Source: Pieris napi
Taxonomy: Eukaryota; Arthropoda; Insecta; Lepidoptera; Pieridae
Assembly (NCBI RefSeq): GCF_905475465.1
Contig: NC_062256.1
Coordinates: forward strand, 4,597,662-4,661,661
Direction: 5' to 3'
Length of the DNA: 64,000 nt
The notes under the pieces are model-generated. The model made no database searches. It saw nothing but the letters and a program-made list of their open reading frames with translations, and had not been told where the DNA came from. Within the stretch, counting starts at the first letter, position 1. Each line of letters begins with the position of its first letter. Below, piece by piece: positions 57,401-64,000 of this stretch. The translations under genes were made by a program, and so were the position numbers.

Positions 57401-60400
57401 TTTGATGAACGTACTTAACGCTAAAGCTTCTGAATCTGACCCTAGGAAACTATTGCGGTAAAATTGGCTCAAAATGTTATTCTCCTTATAAAAAAAAGGT
57501 GCGTGTACTTATGTACGCCCGTAAGAAGTTATACTTCTCTTTGGCATTATTAATAATACATACGGATAGTTAACCTCAATTGTATTGAAGCACTTAGGAA
57601 GGTTGATGAGCACAGTTTTTTCACAAATATTTTCTAATATTAATTAGTATTGATTTAAATATTCAATTTAACTCACTTCTGATTATAATTCAGACGCACA
57701 TATAAAATTCGCACTTGTATAATGAAAACAAAATGAAAACACGTGTTTTAAATGTAGAAACTCAAAGCATGTGGATAAATATTATAAATATAAATAAACA
57801 GTGAACAGAGGCGGCGTGCGTGCCAACATGCGCCACTAACTTCATTCTGTTAATTTTGTGTCACGTTGCGCGCGCATAGTAAAATTTCACTCTCATCAAT
57901 TTTTCATAACGCGCCTAAAGAAGTATAACTTCAAAAACATTTTAGTATTTAAAATGTCGCAAAATTAGAACAAGTTTCTATCTAGTATGGGATATTTAAC
58001 GCGAAATTTTCATAACTTCGATTTAGGCTCCAACAATCGTAGTCAGTAAAGAAGTTTAACAAAACAATACAATCCCACATTTTTGTAGGAATAAATACAT
58101 ATGATACAGTCTTAGGGGCCGTTCAAGTAATACGTAACGCATTTTGGGGGGGGGGGTCTTGTACAACGTTACGATGCGGGGCGGGGATCAAATTAAACCT
58201 TAAAAACTTTGCAGTACTTTTACACTGTAATGGTAACTTTTAGGTATAAAGAGTCACTAGGTGGTCACGAAACGTTTTACTATACTTGCGTACAGAAAAA
58301 CGTTACGGCGCGTTAAATGGGAGGGGGGGGGGGGTCAATAATCTCCAAAAATAGCGTGACGTAATACTTGAACGCTATATATAAAAGACTGATTATTAAT
58401 ATTACTTTGGACCGTGATTGTTTTTGTATGACATTTGAGATATTTCGTATTATATTTTAGCGTGTTCTGGTTCGGAAAGTGCCCCGGATTCCCCGAGCTC
58501 AAGCGAAGCAGAGAGACAACACCGACTCTGGAAGAAGAGTGTTATGCTTGTCTATAGCAGGTATTATCATAAATAGCTTTTAATAGAGCACAAGATTAAA
58601 ATATACAAAATAAATTCCTGTTTTGCAAACTTTGTCTAATTTAAAGAAAAAACTTTTTAACCGGATTAACGTTATGTATTATTATAAATTTACAATTATT
58701 TCACATAATTTTAAATTTTTCCGACGTTTCGCGTGCTTTACAGCGTGCATGGTCACGGTGACTGAAGACAAAAGGTGTTGAATGTCAAAAAGTAACACAG
58801 CTGTAGAAAAGTTGTATTATCTGTATTTTTTTCTCCGGAGTTGATATTGACTAAAAGATGGAGGGTTTTGGCAGAAATGACTCACGGTGTCCTCTTTTTT
58901 CGCGGATTGTTTATCTTGAGATTTTAATTTGGATATAATTTTATAATAATACATAACTTTAATCCGGTAAAAAAGTGTTTTCTTTAAATGTGTTGATAAA
59001 AAAGTTATGTTAATAAAATACAATACTACATTTATAATTTATTCAATTTCAAAATTATTAATTTAGGTCCAACACATAACTTCTAGTAACTAAGACTAAA
59101 TAAAAATCAATCAAATAAAATTGTCAAAATCGTGTGAATTTTCTTCAAATAAGGTTATGCGCACACAAGTACGCGTCGTTGTTCCTGCGACCTATCACCG
59201 ATGAAGAGGCACCGGGGTATAGCACTATAGTGAAGAGGCCTATGGATCTTTCGACCATTCGACGGAATATAGATGCGGGGCATATTAGGTATTTTTTTAA
59301 ATTTTACATATGGCATGTGCCAATTGTATAAACCATTCATTATGAGCAGTGTTGGCTTAGTGGCATCAGCGTGCGACTCTCATACCTGAGGTTGTTGTTC
59401 GATCCCCGGCTGTGCACCAATGGACTTTCGCATTTAACATTTGCTCGAACGGCGAAGGAAAACATCGTGAGGAAACCGACATGTCTTAGACCCAAAAAGT
59501 CTACGGCGTGTGTCAGGCTGATCACCTACTTGCCTATTAGATTTAAAAATAATCATGAAACAGATTCAAAAATCTGAGGCCAAGGTCTGAGGTTGTAGCG
59601 TAGTTGTTCATTTATTTATTTATTCATTATTATAGGATATTTGTCTTTTTTTATTCAAGAACTGCAGTTTTCGATCTTGAAATAGGTGTTTGAACCCTGA
59701 GTATTATACTATAGATATACTTTTACTACATGTTTATGGCGACTCTTCCAGAGGTCGTGCGTTTAAATTCCAAGAATGACCAATGGATCTTTCTATATAT
59801 ATATATATATATTTATTTAGAACATTTTATACAAAACATGAATACAAAGTAATTTTTAAATCAAAACGCCAATTAAAAGGTTTAAAACATCGTAAACACG
59901 AATATTGCCTCACGTGCCATTCTTTCTTGTCTAAAGAAAAATACTATACTATATACTATACCAATCAGCAGTTTGGGGCTTAACAAATTGTTTTAATTAG
60001 AACTTTTCTATATAATCTAAAGGTATGGTCATATGTATATTGCCTTATAACTAAAATCTCATAAACACACAAGATGTTTATTGTTATTTGTTTACCCGGG
60101 AATTGAATCCAGGCCAGATTGGAGAGAGAGATGAGACTGGATTTTTTAAAAATGACAAAAGTTTATAGACAATTTTATCATTTTTAATATCATGAGGGTA
60201 CTGGAAAGGTGAATGAATTTAAAACTACCCTCACTTTATCAAAATTTCCAGAACCACCGCACAATTCCAGCGTGATGTGTTACTGATGTTATCAAACGCA
60301 CTTATGTACAACAGCACTTCGCACAGTGTTTATGCAATGGCTAAAGACATGTTTGAAGAGGTGAGATTGACATTGAAATATTTGTATTTTTTTAATATCT

Positions 60401-60714
60401 TTATTATGCAGGTTTTATACAGTGTTTTAATTCATATCCCTATATAAACATACGAGCTACGGACCGTAACGAGAAAGAATGGTCAGTTAACGACACGCAG
60501 CGGTCACGAGTAATGCACTAAACTAAAACTACATTCAATAGTTGATAAATCATAAAAAAAAATCTAATCTCAATTACAGGCACAATGTCAGCTGGGGATG
60601 TTGTTAGCTGCGCAAGCGCACGCAGGTCTAGTGAATACGGCGCCTCCGACGCGCAAAAGGCGACCGCAGACAAATCCAAATTCACCTTCGCAGTTTAAGA
60701 CTCAGAGATTGTAA
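45442..60714 (+). CDS. Brd8: BRD8 homologue, bromodomain subunit of NuA4/TIP60, 18 exons
   Basis: Exons: 45442-45626, 46095-46275, 46479-46677, 47589-47690, 50567-50692, 52097-52259, 52362-52428, 53673-53735, 54201-54341, 54469-54623, 55650-55777, 56215-56378, 57067-57168, 57234-57306, 58461-58560, 59154-59288, 60252-60360, 60580-60714. Phases agree throughout: 2,328 nt, 775 aa. The N-terminus matches BRD8 strongly (WNIREQLCLASAVVRSGDQN, SRALK, DWYSQK, then LLEHVETPKRKKR). A coiled-coil-like charged segment (exons 2-3) and the SGAPTLSLLLE motif (exon 5) follow. Exons 7-14 form a long Glu/Pro-rich acidic region. The C-terminus is one bromodomain (about 638-742) with the ZA-loop KRPMDL (677-682) and the acetyl-lysine-binding Asn at 715 (MYN). 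BRD8 reads histone marks within the NuA4/TIP60 acetyltransferase complex. AATAAA at 60722 follows the stop. Confidence 0.95.
47105..47520 (+). repeat. Degenerate interspersed repeat, BRD8 intron 4
   Basis: It begins CTAGCTGGCCTGGCAAACATC and contains CCGCCTAACAGTC and GGTCAAGCCGTTTTCATG, as in the prune-intron copy at 25630-26125. Confidence 0.5.
47830..48152 (+). repeat. Interspersed repeat, possibly Helitron-like, BRD8 intron 4
   Basis: It starts near TAATATATAAAATTCTCGTG, includes CTCGACCGATTCTCATGAAA, and ends GACGTTTGCCAGGTCAGCTA followed by GT. The CTAGT-type end is reminiscent of lepidopteran Helitrons, but no terminal hairpin was confirmed. Confidence 0.4.
48388..48418 (+). repeat. 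Microsatellite (GTAG)n
   Basis: Tandem GTAG units, about six, ending at the TATAAG that follows. Confidence 0.8.
48490..49095 (+). mobile_element. 5'-truncated Jockey-type LINE, different subfamily
   Basis: It encodes the RT C-terminus: AKQYFTEVQRMQLYKARVRP, HMEYCSHLWAGAPKYQLLPF, and LRRDVASLCVFYKVYYGECS. After a frameshift near 48762, LIPPASFQHRTSR and a C-terminal tail follow. The 3' end reads CTTTTTGGTCGTCCCGCAAG and ends in poly(A) at 49079-49093. It differs from the LINE at 1-2758 in the tail. It lies within BRD8 intron 4 in the same orientation. Confidence 0.88.
49357..49575 (+). repeat. Degenerate interspersed repeat, BRD8 intron 4
   Basis: ACTAGTGGACCGACAGACGT at the start, AAAATCGGTCCAGTCGTTTG near the end, then TTATATATATAAAGATT. 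Same broad family as 14607-14830. Confidence 0.5.
49865..49963 (+). pseudogene. 5S rRNA pseudogene, 5'-truncated
   Basis: It matches the 5S copy at 50139-50259 from its nucleotide 23 or so onward (AATACACCGGTTCTCGTCCG to GTGATGTTGGCTT) and then runs into a T-tract terminator. About 44 bases spanning the 5' flank and gene start are missing, so it cannot give normal 5S rRNA. Confidence 0.85.
50139..50259 (+). rRNA. 5S ribosomal RNA gene, near-intact, possibly a pseudogene
   Basis: The complete 5S sequence is present, from GCCAACGTCCATACCACGTT to CGTGATGTTGGCTT. The two ends pair as expected for helix I, and a T9 terminator follows. Relative to the neighbouring copy it has one extra T in AAGTTTAAGC, at the edge of the internal control region. 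It sits in intron 4 of BRD8 in the same orientation, in a tandem unit of about 250 bp whose upstream flank (GGGGGCTAGACGGAATAA) is shared with the first copy. Whether it is transcribed is unknown. Confidence 0.8.
50395..50545 (+). repeat. LINE 3'-end fragment, BRD8 intron 4
   Basis: It carries GGAAGAAATCGCTTGTTAGC and GATAAGGCCGCC, then a T-rich stretch ending in GTAATAAAG. This is a common 3' end of lepidopteran LINEs (from memory), with a relative at 12300-12640. Confidence 0.5.
50751..51000 (-). repeat. tRNA-derived SINE (family B), BRD8 intron 5
   Basis: On the minus strand it starts GACGACTCATTGGTCTAGTG with a clear A box, then has the B box GAGTTCGATCCCGGG and a tRNA-unrelated body with CATCGATGTGATGAGC. 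Different from family A. Confidence 0.85.
51125..51312 (+). mobile_element. LINE 3' tail fragment, BRD8 intron 5
   Basis: It contains AAAAGGCCGGCAACGCACTC, CCCTGGGCGGCGGTATCAC and a short A-run, as in the LINE at 1-2758, plus some upstream coding tail (TTCAAGAAAGGAGCATACCA). Confidence 0.85.
51678..51960 (+). mobile_element. MITE family G, copy 1 (BRD8 intron 5)
   Basis: Inverted ends GGGAGCGTTCAAGTATTACG and its complement near 51941-51960, with internal C-rich tracts. Ends resemble ISL2EU-type elements as I remember them. Confidence 0.85.
52978..53209 (-). mobile_element. MITE family G, copy 2 (BRD8 intron 7)
   Basis: Same inverted ends, opposite internal orientation: G-tracts follow the left end. 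Confidence 0.87.
53240..53350 (+). mobile_element. LINE 3' tail fragment, BRD8 intron 7
   Basis: AACGCACTTGCGAGCCTTCT to the ACATCAGATGAGCC block and a short A-run, matching the LINE at 1-2758. Confidence 0.8.
53837..54069 (+). mobile_element. MITE family G, copy 3 (BRD8 intron 8)
   Basis: Inverted ends as in the other copies (GGGAGTGTTCAAGTATTACG at the left) with a 16-base C-run at about 53881-53896. Confidence 0.87.
54822..55187. mobile_element. MITE with TAGGTTTCCTAGAAAAGCGG ends (BRD8 intron 10)
   Basis: The left end, TTAAGCTTAGGTTTCCTAGA followed by AAAGCGGTGCCGTTA, is matched by its inverse at 55150-55187. The interior has no coding frame that spans the element. Confidence 0.75.
56481..56773 (+). 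mobile_element. MITE family G, copy 4 (BRD8 intron 12)
   Basis: AGGGAGCGTTCAAGTATTAC at the left and the inverse at the right; long C-runs inside. Confidence 0.88.
57492..57935 (-). mobile_element. MITE family P, copy 4 (BRD8 intron 14)
   Basis: The left side has GTGCGTGTACTTATGTACGC and GAAGTTATACTTCTCTTTGG; the right end is CTAAAGAAGTATAACTTC. It is the reverse orientation of the copy at 3516-3894. Confidence 0.78.
58114..58376 (-). mobile_element. MITE family G, copy 5 (BRD8 intron 14)
   Basis: AGGGGCCGTTCAAGTAATAC at the left and GACGTAATACTTGAACGCTA at the right; G-tracts inside. Confidence 0.83.
59344..59621 (+). repeat. Full-length tRNA-derived SINE (family A), BRD8 intron 16
   Basis: It opens GAGCAGTGTTGGCTTAGTGG (A box) and has the B box GTTCGATCCC, the family body and a TTTA-repeat tail. 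ATTCATTAT flanks it at 59335-59343 and 59622-59630 as a target-site duplication. This is the best reference copy in the window. Confidence 0.92.
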
Positions 60715-60772
60715 TTTTAAGAATAAATTAATTGAATAATATGGTTTTTCATTTTTGATCGTAATTATGTTT

Positions 60773-60912
60773 TTAGGTCAGGGCCTCAGATTTATGAATC
60801 TGTTTCATGATCATTTATCAATCTAATAGGCAAGGCACCTCCTGTACCTGACACACGCCGTCGACTTTTTAGGTCTAAAGCAAGCCGGTTTCCTCACGAT
60901 GTTTATCTTCAT
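60773..60912 (-). repeat. tRNA-derived SINE (family A), 5' part missing
   Basis: It carries the tail half of the SINE (GTCAGGTACAGGAGG, CTTGCCTATTAG and AAATCTGAGGCC on the minus strand) and stops before the promoter half. It begins about 60 bases after the BRD8 stop codon. Confidence 0.75.
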
Positions 60913-63860
60913 AAAACAATACTTTTAGTTATGAATTGATAATATATTCTGCTTAGAAACAATGGTTGAAGAATGTAACGTTCTATTGAAATGCACCAAG
61001 TGTATAATACAATTTCTATAATATTCTAATTTCTACAAGAAAATAACAAAAAAGAACACCCGTAGCAGAGTAAATCATCTTCACTTTGGTTTAACTAAAC
61101 CTTTTTAAATATCGAAACCTATTTTAAATCAGATAAGTACCAAGTTGTTTTGGAACTATGTTAAAATAATCGGTCTCTACCCCATTTGTGGAATTTTAAC
61201 AATGTCTTTGCAACAGATGAAGTAGAGGTGTCCTAATAAACTGAAACTAGAAATCGCTAAGTTAATTACAATCCAATTCTCTCTATGTTGCCAACAGCCA
61301 AAGGACTTAGTTTCAGTGGTATTCCAGTAGGTTTAATAAATCGCTGAACTGGATCCGAGGCATTGAAAGTTGCTTACGTAATATCTATACATAAACCGGG
61401 AGAAAAGTGAGATGTCTCAACGAATAACCATATTCAGCCGATTTGCAAACATTTTTGTGATATACATTTTTCAAGCTATAAATATAAATCCTTATCTACG
61501 AATGGCTAACGAAACAACATCTAACTTGACGAAATTCACCGATTGTTTGACATATACAACCCGGTTGATGTTATTTACTTCCCGTATGTTTAGGGTACAT
61601 AATACTACTTAGGAAACCAAACCCAATTCTAGGTTTCGTCTAACGTATTTTGAAGGAACAAAAATGAAGTACACAACAAATTCTTTTTAATTACATAACT
61701 CGTAAAATAGAATAAAATCGCTAGTATCCGTAGTAGATCAACCTAATGACGTGTAATTCAATTAATTGGCTCAATAATGATCGCCATAATTGAAAAAAAA
61801 AGATTAAATTAGAGGTGCAAGGTTTTTCTTCCTACTAATCCATTGTAATTATAATTAAATATCAAAACATTGTATTCTTAGATAAAATTAAAAAAAAACC
61901 ATTTTGATTTGGCATCTTCTAAAGAATTCTCTTCAATCTTACGACTCTCGCCTTAAAGATTTGAACTACATTCACTTGAATTTGCAACAAGTCGTTATTG
62001 CTGCATTGTATAGATCAAATTAGAAATAGAGTTGTAGTCACTGTGGTTGACTACAACCATAAATCAATTTTATATCGTTCAATGGTGGACTGTGCCTAAA
62101 ATTACTCATTAGACATTTTCAGCAATTTTAATTACTCCTTTTATTGTGTCCAGAATGTTGAGAGCGTCGCGCTAATGTTACAGCGACAACAACTATAAAA
62201 CTATTTAAAGTATGTGTGCATGCAAACGGTTATTTATACTAAGCAACTATTTCTGAGTGTATTTAGTATTCTTTTGAAGACGGGTTGAATGAAATATTTC
62301 TAAAGTTTTCTACAATTTAGATACGTTTTCGATATACTCCTCCGTAACTACTTTTATAATGTTGCTTATTTCCTAATGATTATGTTCACGCTAAACTTCT
62401 GCCGGTACCTATAGTATTACTTTATAAATTTGTCATCGTACTGTCATACTATGTGACGGTAACTATAGTATAAATAATGATTGACGTGTCTGTTTTGGAT
62501 CAGTATTTTTTAATTCTAAATGCTATGCATCAGAGCATTGTTTAGTCGTTACGCGCGCAAGAAAGCAAAGGAAACCGGCAAAACAGATACAGAAATCTGA
62601 GGCTAAGATAGAGGATTGTTCCACTAGGATTTAAAAATAACGTAATATGTATAAAACTTTTAGTACCAGTTAGTGTATAGTAAACTATCTTATATAAAAA
62701 AAACTTTAAAGAACTGAGTATTCGTCTTTTCGTATGATGCTAATATTAGTAAAATAGTAGGTATATATCAAAATAAACAAAAAAGCACAGCTTATAAACG
62801 TGTATTTATTTCAAGATTAAAATAAACACTACAAACGATTCTATTAATATACATTTCACTTAAAATACCTTACAACCATCAGCGTGACCTTGGGCAGTAC
62901 CGCGCCACGAGTGTGCTCACGAAAATGTCATTTTGACAGCTGTCATCCGCAAGTACACTTGTGACGTGTCCCACCCGTATCGTGATACACAGAGATACTA
63001 AATGATTTAATTATATATTAATTAGTTCACTAATCGAGGACTGTGTTGCCAAGAATTGCATTTTTTGTTGACAATTCTCTGCTCTAAATAACAATCATGG
63101 CGAAAGAGGGCCGTGTTTTCAAATAATCGCCAAATAATCGCCAAATAAAGAGTCAAGCAAAAATCTTTGAAATATCCTTTTTAAATATATTTGTCTATAT
63201 TAGATAGTTTAAACGGAGCAAAGATCAGACTGTCTCTAGCAGACTTATAGCAAGTGTAGAAAGAAAAGTATAGCGACGAAATAGTTTTGAGCATTTAAAT
63301 CCTAACATGCCTCTAGTGAAAGAAACAGATGCATAATAGTTTCATCTTTGCTCCAATTTAAAACGTCATTGTCATATCCTTGAATGTCACATTTTACTTG
63401 TCAAAACTGTTAGTTTCTATACGAAACGTCACCAATTAACCATAAACACTAATAAGATAATTACTTTAAATTCTTGTAAACTGACTTGAAATTTTTCCCA
63501 TTAAAAGAATTTAAAGTAATGCATCTTCTTTCGTTCATGGTAAAAAAGACTGCTCAAGCTGATTGTCTCTTTGTTCTTAGAGAACCATTCTCTATATATT
63601 TCTATCATGATAGTTATGATATAAAGCATTTTATATTTGACAAAGATGTTCGTGTTTTAAAATCTGGTATTTATACCAATTTATCTCTATCCACGACGAT
63701 ACATTTAGTACCTTCTTGAGGCAATGTCTAGATATCGAATTAAACATATTCACGTTTACCGCGTAAACAAAAACATCTATCAGACTGTAATGACTGATGT
63801 ATTTTAAAATATAATGTATAGATAAAAACAAATCATAATGCGACTCAATGATCGAGCACT
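60913..63860. other. Intergenic region after BRD8
   Basis: AT-rich DNA with no supported gene. A scrap of SINE A lies at about 62570-62625 (GGAAACCGGCAAAACAGATA, then GAAATCTGAGGC). Several 60-77-codon frames lack any recognisable feature. Confidence 0.4.
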
Positions 63861-63988
63861 TAGGCGCGTATTCTAAAACGTTAACTAAAATCTAGTTAAG
63901 AGCTGTCAAACCACTTTCTTTTATGAAGTCTGACATATTTGACAGCGCTCAAGTCGAGGTACTTGATACGTTTTAGAATATGCACCTA
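63861..63988. mobile_element. Short MITE, 128 bp
   Basis: Ends TAGGCGCGTATTCTAAAACG and, inverted, TAGGTGCATATTCTAAAACG. The interior has GTCAAA/TTTGACAG-type motifs. Confidence 0.75.
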
Positions 63989-64000
63989 TTATTATATATC

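Overview
The window looks like part of a lepidopteran (moth or butterfly) nuclear genome. It is AT-rich, with short exons and GT-AG introns of about 100 bp to 5 kb. It is filled with tRNA-derived SINEs, a Jockey-type LINE with its characteristic 3' tail, and several families of small inverted-repeat DNA elements. Species cannot be named from the sequence. All gene models below were built by eye: exons were joined only where splice sites and codon phase agree.

Layout. 1-2758: 3' part of a decayed Jockey-clade LINE. 2759-5640: AT-rich intergenic DNA with a SINE and two MITEs. 5641-19563 (+): a 12-exon GLUT-family sugar transporter, about 471 aa. 19564-22680: sparse intergenic DNA. 22681-25008: a 2.3 kb foldback element with 13 copies of GCCGTACA and a second foldback nested inside. 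25292-29174 (-): a seven-exon prune/DHH phosphoesterase gene. 29734-32390 (+): a six-exon secreted Kazal-like protein, divergent from prune. 33023-35328 (+): four exons carrying a second Kazal-like module whose first exon is unclear. 36416-37271 (-): a possible two-exon orphan gene. 38732-39963: a DNA element with seven copies of CCGCCAGATCCA and coding remnants. 40536-43843 (+): a protein with 11 zinc fingers and a 27-aa repeat in four copies. 45442-60714 (+): an 18-exon BRD8 homologue (about 775 aa, bromodomain at the C-terminus). Its introns hold two 5S rRNA units, a LINE fragment, SINEs and five copies of one MITE. 60715-64000: intergenic DNA ending in a small MITE.

Function. The genes are unrelated housekeeping or secreted functions, as expected for an animal chromosome segment: sugar uptake, DHH phosphoesterase, Kazal-type secreted proteins, a nucleic-acid-binding zinc-finger protein, and BRD8 (NuA4/TIP60 acetyltransferase complex). 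Nothing suggests an operon-like system. The most interesting material is the set of foldback elements with dense short motifs, the paired Kazal-like units, the intronic 5S units and the recent repeat expansion in the zinc-finger gene.
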